DNA of 11,812 nucleotides from Pseudomonadota bacterium (GTDB taxonomy: Bacteria > Pseudomonadota > Alphaproteobacteria > Sphingomonadales > Sphingomonadaceae). Location: NCBI GenBank assembly GCA_023424275.1, contig JAFAED010000132.1, forward strand, positions 1 to 11,812, given 5' to 3'. Below are positions 1 to 7,140 of the stretch, one piece after another (positions within the stretch are counted from its first letter, which is position 1; every line of letters starts with the position of its first letter). A program made the position numbers and the translations under genes. The notes beneath the pieces were generated by a model, which did not search any database, was not told the DNA's origin, and worked only from the letters and a program-made list of their open reading frames with translations.

Positions 1-559
1 CTTCGACATCATCCTCATCGGCAAAATTGAGTTCGGCCTCGGCTCCCGCCATCAACCCGAGCAGCTGGTCCTGCCAACCGGCGACCGCGCGCGACACATG
101 TCCACTCGCCATGCCGAGTGCCTGCACCCGCTGGCTCTCGGTCTCGGCAGCAAGCAGGTCGGCAAGCCCCTCGGCTTCCGCCAAGTCGATTTGTCCGTTC
201 AGAAAGGCGCGCCGCGTAAACTCGCCGGCGACTGCGGGGCGCAGGCCTGGGATCGCGCCCAGCGCCGCCTCGACCGCGGCGACCACCGCGCGCCCGCCGT
301 GCAAATGAAGTTCGGCCAAATCCTCGCCGGTTGCGGTAGCCGGTCCAGGAAACCAAAGGATCAGCGCGCGGTCGAGCGGCGCGCCCGCCACATCCTTGAT
401 ATCCGCCAGCGACGCCCGACGCGCTTCGGGCAATCGCCCGGCCAATCGCCGTAATGCCTCGCCCGCTTGTGCTCCACTGATGCGCACCACACCGATCGCC
501 GCCGGCGGCATCCCGCTCGACAACGCAAAAATCGTATCGCTTACAACCTCTTGGCTCAG
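1..559 (-). CDS. mnmE: tRNA modification GTPase MnmE (TrmE), N-terminal part, runs off the left edge
   Basis: MnmE works with MnmG to place the (carboxymethyl)aminomethyl group on C5 of the wobble uridine of certain tRNAs in the cytoplasm, using GTP and a folate one-carbon donor. About 186 codons are visible, covering the N-terminal folate-binding domain: the opening DTIFALSSG strand (8-16), an HLHGG motif (85-89) and GEFTRRAFLNGQIDLAEAEGL (about 112-132), which is diagnostic of the family. The G domain and the C-terminal cysteine motif lie beyond the window. The start is unusual. The conserved frame has no ATG or GTG before the DTIF segment. CTG at 559 overlaps the upstream DUF6489 stop as CTGA and has GAGGA at 572-568, 8 nt upstream. 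TTG at 523 and ATG at 511 are the next options but would remove the first conserved strand. Identity is certain; the start is inferred. Confidence 0.93.
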   Translation of the reverse strand, partial: MSQEVVSDTIFALSSGMPPAAIGVVRISGAQAGEALRRLAGRLPEARRASLADIKDVAGAPLDRALILWFPGPATATGEDLAELHLHGGRAVVAAVEAALGAIPGLRPAVAGEFTRRAFLNGQIDLAEAEGLADLLAAETESQRVQALGMASGHVSRAVAGWQDQLLGLMAGAEAELNFADEDDVE

Positions 560-852
560 CTTTTGCGTCCTCGCGCGGGCTTATCGTCGTTGCTCGTGTC
601 GGCCGCTTTGCTCGCGCCACCCATCAATCCACCGCCGAATTGGCCGAGCAAAGACTGGACCAGTCCCAATCCGCTCTCACCCATCGGCACCCAGGTCTTA
701 ACCATCTGCTGGACCATGTCGGGGGTGATCCCTTTCGCCATCAATTCCTTGACGCGATCAAGGTAGATATCGTGGAGCGGCTCGAGGTCGGGAAGCCCGA
801 ACAGGCGCCGCGCCTCTTCGGGGGTGCAATCGATCTCGATATTGAACTTCAT
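556..852 (-). CDS. DUF6489 family small protein
   Basis: A 98-residue protein of unknown function. It opens with MKFNIEIDCTPEEARRLFGLPD, typical of the DUF6489 family often found beside mnmE in sphingomonads and relatives (from memory of the family). The N-terminal half reads as a short strand followed by acidic helices, the middle (about 55-75) is a glycine-rich amphipathic stretch with GQFGGGLMGG, and the C-terminus is charged and probably disordered (DDKPARGRKS). No signal peptide or convincing membrane helix is seen. A longer reading from an ATG at 897 is possible. I chose 852 because GGAG sits 7 nt upstream and the conserved family start is there. Its stop overlaps the proposed CTG start of mnmE, so the two genes are probably co-transcribed and translationally coupled. 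The function cannot be inferred beyond that link. Confidence 0.85.
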   Translation of the reverse strand: MKFNIEIDCTPEEARRLFGLPDLEPLHDIYLDRVKELMAKGITPDMVQQMVKTWVPMGESGLGLVQSLLGQFGGGLMGGASKAADTSNDDKPARGRKS

Positions 853-959
853 TGCCTGTCTCCGCCCCGAAAAATGCCGGTAAGCCGCTTGAGCCATGCC
901 CGCAGCCCCGCTAGCTTCGCGCTTTCACCACAAAGAAGCAAGAGTCAGGAGCTCCTCCC

Positions 960-1658
960 ATGTCCGCGACCAACACGACCATTCCCACGCTCGACGGCGA
1001 AGCGATGATTCCCGCCTATGTCGCACGCCCCGACGCCGATTCGTCGCGCGCGATCATCGTCATCCCCGAAATCTTCGGCGTGAACGCCGGCATCGTACAA
1101 AAATGCGAAGACTGGGCCGCACAAGGCTATCTTGCGATCGCTCCCGACCTTTTCTGGCGTTTCGCGCCCGGCGTCGATCTCAACCCCGATGTTGAGGCTG
1201 AATTGAACGAGGCGCTCCGTCTCCTCGGCCAATATGACGTCGACGACGGCGTCAAGGATATCGAAGCGGCGATCCGCTGGCTCCACGGCCAGGGCGCCGC
1301 GAAGGTCGGCTGCGTCGGCTACTGCCTCGGCGGCAAGCTCGCCTATATGGCCGCCGCGCGCACCGATATCGACGTTTCGGTCGGCTATTATGGCGTCATG
1401 ATCGACCAGATGCTGAACGAGAGCCATGCGATCGCGAACCCGCTGATGCTCCATATCCCGACCGCCGACCATTTCGTCAGCCCCGAAGCGCAGGCCAAGA
1501 TGCACGAGGGGCTCGACCCGCATCCCAAGGTCACGCTCCACGACTATGAGGGGCTCGACCACGGCTTTGCCGCGACCGACGGCGACCGCCGCGACGATGC
1601 CGCCGCCGAGCTCGCCGACAGCCGCACCCGCGCCTTTCTCGCCGAGCATCTCGCATGA
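960..1658 (+). CDS. dienelactone hydrolase family protein (alpha/beta hydrolase)
   Basis: A 232-residue cytosolic alpha/beta hydrolase of the dienelactone hydrolase family, whose classic member opens 4-carboxymethylenebut-2-en-4-olide in chlorocatechol degradation. Many chromosomal relatives have unknown substrates. The cysteine nucleophile elbow G-Y-C-L-G-G puts Cys122 in place, with Asp170 (PTADHF) and His201 (GLDHGF) completing the triad. Glu37 in the PEIFG motif matches the residue that activates the cysteine in the characterised enzyme. Length is normal for the family. The start is supported by AGGAG at 947-951, 8 nt upstream. The stop overlaps the next start (ATGA, 1655-1658), so it heads a three-gene unit. 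No catechol-pathway genes are nearby, so a degradative role is not supported; a general esterase or lactonase role is as likely. Confidence 0.93.
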   Translation: MSATNTTIPTLDGEAMIPAYVARPDADSSRAIIVIPEIFGVNAGIVQKCEDWAAQGYLAIAPDLFWRFAPGVDLNPDVEAELNEALRLLGQYDVDDGVKDIEAAIRWLHGQGAAKVGCVGYCLGGKLAYMAAARTDIDVSVGYYGVMIDQMLNESHAIANPLMLHIPTADHFVSPEAQAKMHEGLDPHPKVTLHDYEGLDHGFAATDGDRRDDAAAELADSRTRAFLAEHLA

Positions 1659-2056
1659 GCGCAAATTCCGGTCTCACCGCCTGGCACGCCTATATGGCGG
1701 GCGGCGGCGACGCGCAGGCGCTCAAGGATCTGCTCGCCGAGGATGCGGTGTTCCACTCGCCCGTCGTCCACACCCCGCAGGAGGGGCGCGACAAGGTCTT
1801 TGCCTATCTGCACGCGGCGAGCCATGTCCTTGGCGGCGACGATTTCCGCTATCTGCGAGAAATCGTCGACGGCGATCAGGCGATGCTCGAATTCCAAAGC
1901 CAACTCGACGATATCCAGATCAACGGCGTCGACATCATTCGCTGGAATGATGAAGGAAAAATCAAAGATTTCAAGGTGATGGTTCGCCCGCTCAAGGCGA
2001 TTAACAAGGTCTGGGAAAAGATGGCGGCGATGCTTGCGGAACAGGCAGGCCGATAG
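1655..2056 (+). CDS. nuclear transport factor 2 (SnoaL-like) family protein
   Basis: A 133-residue cone-fold protein of the NTF2/SnoaL superfamily. It starts with the usual helix (LTAWHAYMAGGGDAQALKDLL), followed by LAEDAVFHSPVVHTP, which matches the pattern of the first strand and pocket loop in polyketide-cyclase-like members. The later strand pairs (YLREIVDGDQAMLEF, IIRWNDEGKIKDFKVMVRP) complete the curved sheet. Members of the superfamily act as small isomerases, cyclases or ligand binders, and sequence alone does not give a substrate. No signal peptide is seen. Translation is coupled to the upstream hydrolase by the ATGA overlap. The glutamate-synthase-like gene follows 11 bp later, so all three are probably made together. 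The family call is firm and the activity unknown. Confidence 0.88.
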   Translation: MSANSGLTAWHAYMAGGGDAQALKDLLAEDAVFHSPVVHTPQEGRDKVFAYLHAASHVLGGDDFRYLREIVDGDQAMLEFQSQLDDIQINGVDIIRWNDEGKIKDFKVMVRPLKAINKVWEKMAAMLAEQAGR

Positions 2057-2067
2057 CGGGCCGGACA

Positions 2068-3645
2068 TTGCTGCGCTGGATCGCCTTCCCCGTCCTCCTC
2101 GCTGCGGCGTTGTTCGCGGCGTGGTGGGCGCCCGCACAATGGACGCTGCTGCTCTGGGTGCCGCTCCTCCTGATCGCCATCTATGATGCCGTCCAGCACC
2201 ATCACAGCCTCCGCCGCAACTTCCCGCTGATCGCGCGCATCCGCTGGCTGTTCGAGGAGGTGCGCCCCTTCCTCTACGCCTATGTCGTCGAAGGGCCGTT
2301 CGACGGGCGGCCCTTCACGCGCGCCGAGCGCGACATCGTCTATGCCCGCGCCAAGGGCGAACTCGACAGCCACCCCTTTGGCACCGAACTCGACGTTTAT
2401 TCCGACGAATATGAGTGGATGAGCCACAGCATCGCGCCGGTGACAGCCCCCGACCGTACGCAGCGCGTGCTCGTCGGCGGTCCGCAATGCGCCCGGCCCT
2501 ATGCCGCCGCGCCGCTCAACATCTCAGCGATGAGCTTTGGTTCGCTCGGCGCCAATGCGATCGAGGCGCTCAATCGCGGCGCAAAGATGGGCAATTTCTA
2601 TCACGATACTGGTGAAGGCGGCTTCAGCCCCTATCACCGCATCCACGGCGGCGACATCGTGTGGGAACTCGGCAGCGGCTATTTCGGCTGCCGCGACGGT
2701 GACGGCCGCTTCGACCCCGAACGCTTTCGCGACGCCGCGCAGAACGACCAGATACGGATGATCGAAATCAAGCTCAGCCAGGGCGCCAAGCCCGGCCATG
2801 GCGGTGTCCTGCCGGGCCCCAAGGTCAGCAGCGAAATTGCCGCGACACGCGGCGTTCGCGAGGGCCATGACTGTATCTCGCCCGCATCGCACTCGGCCTT
2901 CTCGACCCCGATCGAAATGATATTGTGGGCAGCCAGACTGCGCGAATTGTCCGGCGGCAAGCCTGTCGGGATCAAATTGTGCGTCGGCCAGCCGCACGAG
3001 ATTTATGCCGTCATGAAGGCCATGATCGAAACCGGCGTCCGGCTCGACTTCATCGTCGTCGACGGCGCCGAGGGCGGCACCGGCGCCGCGCCGGTCGAAT
3101 TTTCGAACAGCATCGGCATGCCCCTGCGCGAAGGACTCATCTTCGTGCGCAACGCGCTCGTCGGCTGCGGACTCAAGGAGGAGATCAAGCTCGCCGCGTC
3201 GGGTAAGGTCCATTCGGGCGCGGGCCTCGCGATGAATTGCGCACTGGGCGCGGACTGGTCGAACGCTGCGCGTGCTTTCATGTTCACCCTGGGCTGCGTC
3301 CAGTCGCTCAAATGCCACACCGACCAATGCCCGACCGGCGTCGCGACGCAGGACCCCGGCCGCCAGCGGGGATTGGTTGTCGAGGACAAGGCCGAGCGTG
3401 TCCGCCGCTTTCAGGCCGCGACGGTCAACGCGCTCTGGGATATCAGCTCGGCGATGGGACTCGAATCGCCTTGGCAGATTCAGCCGCACCATCTCCACGA
3501 GCGCCTCAATTCGGCGCGCTCGGACTCGATCGACCGCATCTATAAATTCTACGCGCGCGGCGTGCTGCTCGAGGACCCGGGGTCGGTCGCCGGCGCGCGC
3601 TACTGGGCGATGGCGCGCGCCGACAGCTTCCGCGCGGCGCTCTAG
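2068..3645 (+). CDS. FMN-binding glutamate synthase family protein, membrane-anchored and stand-alone
   Basis: A 525-residue protein equivalent to the central FMN/Fe-S synthase domain of the large glutamate synthase subunit, but without the N-terminal glutaminase domain and without the C-terminal beta-helix. Two hydrophobic segments open the protein (about 4-20 and 25-40), followed by a basic patch, so it is probably anchored with the catalytic domain in the cytoplasm. The FMN barrel covers roughly 140-460, with NISAMSFGSLG (151-161), KPGHGG (241-246), VDGAEGGTGA (331-340) and cysteines 410, 416 and 421 in the CX5CX4C spacing of the 3Fe-4S ligands of glutamate synthase. No gltD partner is present, so the electron donor is unknown and true glutamate synthesis is unproven. 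The start is a TTG with only a weak GGA upstream. It is the only in-frame option that keeps the membrane segments; the first in-frame ATG is near residue 118. Confidence 0.9.
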   Translation: MLRWIAFPVLLAAALFAAWWAPAQWTLLLWVPLLLIAIYDAVQHHHSLRRNFPLIARIRWLFEEVRPFLYAYVVEGPFDGRPFTRAERDIVYARAKGELDSHPFGTELDVYSDEYEWMSHSIAPVTAPDRTQRVLVGGPQCARPYAAAPLNISAMSFGSLGANAIEALNRGAKMGNFYHDTGEGGFSPYHRIHGGDIVWELGSGYFGCRDGDGRFDPERFRDAAQNDQIRMIEIKLSQGAKPGHGGVLPGPKVSSEIAATRGVREGHDCISPASHSAFSTPIEMILWAARLRELSGGKPVGIKLCVGQPHEIYAVMKAMIETGVRLDFIVVDGAEGGTGAAPVEFSNSIGMPLREGLIFVRNALVGCGLKEEIKLAASGKVHSGAGLAMNCALGADWSNAARAFMFTLGCVQSLKCHTDQCPTGVATQDPGRQRGLVVEDKAERVRRFQAATVNALWDISSAMGLESPWQIQPHHLHERLNSARSDSIDRIYKFYARGVLLEDPGSVAGARYWAMARADSFRAAL

Positions 3646-4043
3646 ATCAGGCTGAGTTCGGCCAGCTCGCGATAGAGTTCGGGCGGCAGGTCGGCGAGCC
3701 CGTCGCCTTCGTCGACGCCCTTCGGCACATCGCTGTGGGCAAGGTAGCGCCAGCCCTGATGCGCACGCTTCGGCTGCGGATGCACCCGCTCGAGCGCTGC
3801 CACACAGACGATATCTATCCGCCCGTCGCTCCGGTCGTCAAAGCGCAGGATTTCGACCCGCGCGACGAGCGTATGCTTGACGATAAAATGCAGCTTGCCG
3901 CCGATCAGTTCATCGGCGCGCTTCGGCTTGAACCGCGTCGTGAAACGGATCTCACCGCCTTGCGCATAGTTCGCGATCCGCGCCTGCAACGCCGGATAGT
4001 CGGCGCAGCCGACGGCGACACGGGTCATGTGGAGCTGGGACAT
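3642..4043 (-). CDS. DUF1489 family protein
   Basis: A 133-residue protein matching the alphaproteobacterial DUF1489 family. Recognisable parts are HMTRVAVGC near the N-terminus, TTRFKPKRADEL in the first third and HQGWRYL (about 95-101) toward the end. The function is not known. It has no signal peptide or membrane helix and carries a basic middle section. A second ATG at 4028 (residue 6) is a credible alternative start; neither has a good ribosome site, with GC-rich sequence upstream of both. It converges with the glutamate-synthase-like gene, and the two TAG stops share the palindrome CTAG at 3642-3645. A bidirectional terminator upstream separates it from terC, so it probably has its own promoter in the short gap 4044-4067, where I see no clear promoter boxes. 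Confidence 0.85.
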   Translation of the reverse strand: MSQLHMTRVAVGCADYPALQARIANYAQGGEIRFTTRFKPKRADELIGGKLHFIVKHTLVARVEILRFDDRSDGRIDIVCVAALERVHPQPKRAHQGWRYLAHSDVPKGVDEGDGLADLPPELYRELAELSLI

Positions 4044-4067
4044 GCGCCGAAGATGGGAACGGACAAG

Positions 4068-4104
4068 AAAAAAGCCAGCCCCGCAAAGGACTGGCTTTTC
4101 CTTT
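4068..4104. terminator. bidirectional intrinsic terminator
   Basis: A perfect 9-bp stem, AAAAGCCAG (4070-4078) with CTGGCTTTT (4091-4099), encloses a 12-nt loop. On the minus strand the stem is followed by a run of six T (complement of 4068-4073), directly after the terC stop codon at 4107-4105. On the plus strand CTTTT and then CTTTTT follow the stem. It should end transcription of the terC unit before the DUF1489 gene and would also stop read-through from the left. Confidence 0.85.
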
Positions 4105-4830
4105 TTAGCCGAAGAGCGTCCCGATCCCGACGCCGGGATCGACCCAGCCTTCGTAGATCATCTTGACCGCGACATAGACGATCACCGCGAGGCCGATGTA
4201 AGCGATCCAGCGGTAGCGCTCGATATATTTGGCGATGATGTTCGCCGCGACGCCCATCAGCGCGACGGCAAAGATCAGGCCGACGATCAGAATGCCCGGA
4301 TGCTCGCGCGCCGCACCGGCGACGGCGAGCACATTGTCGAGGCTCATGCTGACGTCGGCGACGGCGACCGCCCAGGCGGCGCCGGCAAAGCTCTTGGCGG
4401 GCTTGAGCCCCGAATGCTCGTCGCCTTCGACCTCGGGCGATCCGTGCGACTGGCCGGTGTGACGCAGTTCGCGCCACATTTTCCAAGCGACCCAGATCAA
4501 GAGCAGCCCGCCGACAAAGATCAGCCCGACGATCTGCATCAGCTGCGTCACGACGAGCGCGAAGGCGATGCGCAGCACCAGCGCCGCGAGCACGCCGATC
4601 AGGATGACCTTCTTGCGCTGGTCGGCGGGCAAGCCCGCCGCAAGCGCACCAACGACGATCGCATTGTCGCCCGCGAGCACGAGGTCGATCATCAGCACCT
4701 GCAGGAAGGCCGCAAAGGCCGCAGGCTCGGTGATGTTCGAGAAATCCTTGACGATCGCGTCCCACATTCCGGCGGGACCGCCGAAACCGCCGGCGTGCGC
4801 CGCGGCCTGAGTCAGAAGTTCCAAAATCAC
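4105..4830 (-). CDS. TerC family integral membrane protein (YjbE-type metal exporter family)
   Basis: A 241-residue inner-membrane protein of the TerC/Alx family, whose studied members move or protect against metal ions such as manganese, besides the historical tellurite-resistance link. Hydrophobic helices lie roughly at 38-62, 75-95, 97-117, 147-171, 179-198 and 208-226. The paired acidic signatures that mark the family are present: IDLVLAGDNA (Asp49 and Asp55) in an early helix and ADVSMSLDN (Asp159 and Asp165) in the later repeat. A hydrophilic, His/Glu-bearing loop (about 121-146) links the halves. It starts with GTG, which overlaps the TGA stop of the upstream ABM gene (GTGA, 4830-4827), so expression is coupled to it. 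Transcription ends at the terminator just beyond the stop. I see no manganese riboswitch-like leader. The exact ion is not known. Confidence 0.92.
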   Translation of the reverse strand: MILELLTQAAAHAGGFGGPAGMWDAIVKDFSNITEPAAFAAFLQVLMIDLVLAGDNAIVVGALAAGLPADQRKKVILIGVLAALVLRIAFALVVTQLMQIVGLIFVGGLLLIWVAWKMWRELRHTGQSHGSPEVEGDEHSGLKPAKSFAGAAWAVAVADVSMSLDNVLAVAGAAREHPGILIVGLIFAVALMGVAANIIAKYIERYRWIAYIGLAVIVYVAVKMIYEGWVDPGVGIGTLFG

Positions 4831-5120
4831 AGCGGCTCTCCGAAATAGCTGACCTCTGGCATAGGGTCATAAAAATGATGCAGCAATGCCCGCCACTGCT
4901 GGTAGCGGTCCGATTGCCGGAAGCCGTCGCGATGATCCTCGACCGACCTCCACTTCACCAAAAGCAGATAAGCCTGTCCGGTTGCTGTCGGGCGGCAGAT
5001 TTCGAGCGAAATAAAGCCCGGCGAGGCGGCGATCAGCGGGCGGGCTTCGGCCACGGCCGCCTCGAAGTCGCTTTCGCGTCCGGCACGGACGTGGAGCAGC
5101 GCATGTTCGATGACGGCCAT
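4827..5120 (-). CDS. antibiotic biosynthesis monooxygenase (ABM) fold protein
   Basis: A 97-residue single-domain protein of the ABM/dimeric alpha-beta barrel type. The order is a strand (VIEHALLHVRAG), a helix (ESDFEAAVAEARPLI), a strand with the common SPGFISLEICRP pattern (about 33-44), then a strand YLLLVKWRSVEDHRDGF (51-67) and a C-terminal helix with HHFYDP. These small cofactor-free proteins include quinol monooxygenases and haem-degrading enzymes. The sequence does not show which activity applies, and no haem-degrading signature is evident. It lies 9 bp after the rho stop codon and overlaps the terC start by 4 bp, so it may be transcribed with rho read-through as well as with terC. 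Its ribosome site is weak. The family call is good and the function open. Confidence 0.85.
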   Translation of the reverse strand: MAVIEHALLHVRAGRESDFEAAVAEARPLIAASPGFISLEICRPTATGQAYLLLVKWRSVEDHRDGFRQSDRYQQWRALLHHFYDPMPEVSYFGEPL

Positions 5121-5129
5121 GACGAAGGC

Positions 5130-6386
<1,257 letters not shown>

Positions 6387-6528
6387 TGGATGGATTCCGG
6401 GTAGAAAATCAGGGAGAAATGAAACGAATTCGTTGCACCGCCAGGGTGCCTATCCGGCCGTGGGACGACCGTTACAGATAACGTCGGCGCAAGGACGCGC
6501 CGCCCGCACGGGGCGGGGTTGATCGGCC
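6387..6528 (-). promoter_or_regulatory. rho 5' leader with palindromes
   Basis: This stretch holds no gene. From the candidate promoter the transcript would run about 140 nt before the rho start. It contains a GC-rich hairpin, CCGCCC/GGGCGG (6500-6505 and 6511-6516, loop 5), without a following T-run. Closer to the gene is a perfect 12-bp palindrome AACGAATTCGTT (6423-6434). Because rho genes are widely autoregulated through their leaders, the segment may carry a control element, but no specific mechanism can be read from it. Confidence 0.4.
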
Positions 6529-6555
6529 CCTATAACCGGGCCGGGTTCAAGTCAA
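6529..6555 (-). promoter_or_regulatory. candidate sigma-70-type promoter of rho
   Basis: On the minus strand TTGACT (6555-6550) is followed after 15 bp by TATAGG (6534-6529). The -35 is close to consensus, the -10 is fair, and the spacing is 2 bp shorter than ideal. It lies between the REP-like palindrome and the rho leader, which fits a rho promoter. No transcript start is known. Confidence 0.45.
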
Positions 6556-6592
6556 TCGCGCTGCGGTGAACAAGCGCTTCCGACCGATCCTT

Positions 6593-6680
6593 TAACCCCT
6601 CGTCACCCCGGACTTGATCCGGGGTCCATTTGCGCCAGCGCTGGAATAGATGCCGGATCGAGTCCGGCATGACGAGGTTA
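6593..6680. repeat. REP-like paired palindrome (two hairpins in inverted arrangement)
   Basis: Two hairpins, CCCCGGA-cttga-TCCGGGG (6606-6624) and ATGCCGGA-tcgag-TCCGGCAT (near 6650-6670), face each other around a perfect centre CCAGCGCTGG (6635-6644). The outer ends also match inverted, CCTCGTCA (6598-6605) with TGACGAGG (6670-6677), preceded by TAACC and followed by GGTTA. The whole 88 bp is one imperfect palindrome. The CCCCGGACTTGATCCGGGG core resembles intergenic repeats found in many copies in sphingomonads (recalled, not searched). It begins 11 bp beyond the hemJ stop, so it may end or stabilise the hemE-hemJ transcript. Confidence 0.8.
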
Positions 6681-6690
6681 GCGAGCAGGA

Positions 6691-7137
6691 TCAGGGGCGG
6701 ACGACGACGAGGATGACGATGATCGCCGCTGCGATACCGGGAACCTCGTTGAGCAAGCGCAGCTGCTTTTCGGTAAGCGGGCGCTCGCCTTTCTTCAGCT
6801 TCTTGAAATAGCCGATCATCCAGCCGTGATAGCCCGACAGCGCGATGACGAGCAGCAATTTGGCAATGAACCAACCCTCGTGCCAATAATCGCCGTTGAA
6901 CGCCAGCATCAGCCCGAAGATCCAGACGATGATCAGCGACGGGTTCAAAATGATCCGCCGCAACCGGTCTTCGCGCTCGATCCACTTTTTATCTTCGTCG
7001 GACCCAACGGGCGCCTGATGATGATAGACGAAGAAGCGCGGCATCATGAACAGGCCGGCCATCAGGAAAATTACGAAAATGATATGCGCCGCTTTGACCC
7101 AAAGCATCGTCGCCCCCAGAAAGCCTGCCAGTTCCAT
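6691..7137 (-). CDS. hemJ: protoporphyrinogen IX oxidase HemJ
   Basis: HemJ converts protoporphyrinogen IX to protoporphyrin IX, the step before ferrochelatase, in the inner membrane. The 148-residue protein has the normal size and about four membrane helices (roughly 12-32, 63-82, 88-108 and 133-147). Visible family marks are HIIFVIFLMAGLFMMPRFFVYH, with a histidine in the first helix (His18), LNPSLIIVW after an arginine-rich loop, and KLLLVIALSGYHGWM with Lys93 and His104. It starts 3 bp after the hemE stop (GGATAAACTATG), where GGA serves as ribosome site 6 nt upstream, so hemE and hemJ form an operon. A second ATG at residue 11 is possible but would lose nothing clearly conserved. No HemG or HemY gene is visible in the window. 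Confidence 0.93.
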   Translation of the reverse strand: MELAGFLGATMLWVKAAHIIFVIFLMAGLFMMPRFFVYHHQAPVGSDEDKKWIEREDRLRRIILNPSLIIVWIFGLMLAFNGDYWHEGWFIAKLLLVIALSGYHGWMIGYFKKLKKGERPLTEKQLRLLNEVPGIAAAIIVILVVVRP

Positions 7138-7140
7138 AGT

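Noticed and set aside
947..956. Perfect palindrome AGGAGCTCCT over the ribosome site of the hydrolase gene
   Set aside because: With no loop it cannot fold back on itself in RNA, and a 10-bp palindrome can arise by chance. It is kept only as the ribosome site.
2524..3498. 324-codon minus-strand open frame opposite the glutamate-synthase-like gene
   Set aside because: It is a shadow frame of a protein whose FMN and Fe-S motifs are plain on the other strand.
4123..4140. GATCCCG/CGGGATC inverted repeat near the terC end
   Set aside because: It lies inside coding sequence for the conserved C-terminus with no T-run. The real terminator is at 4068-4104.
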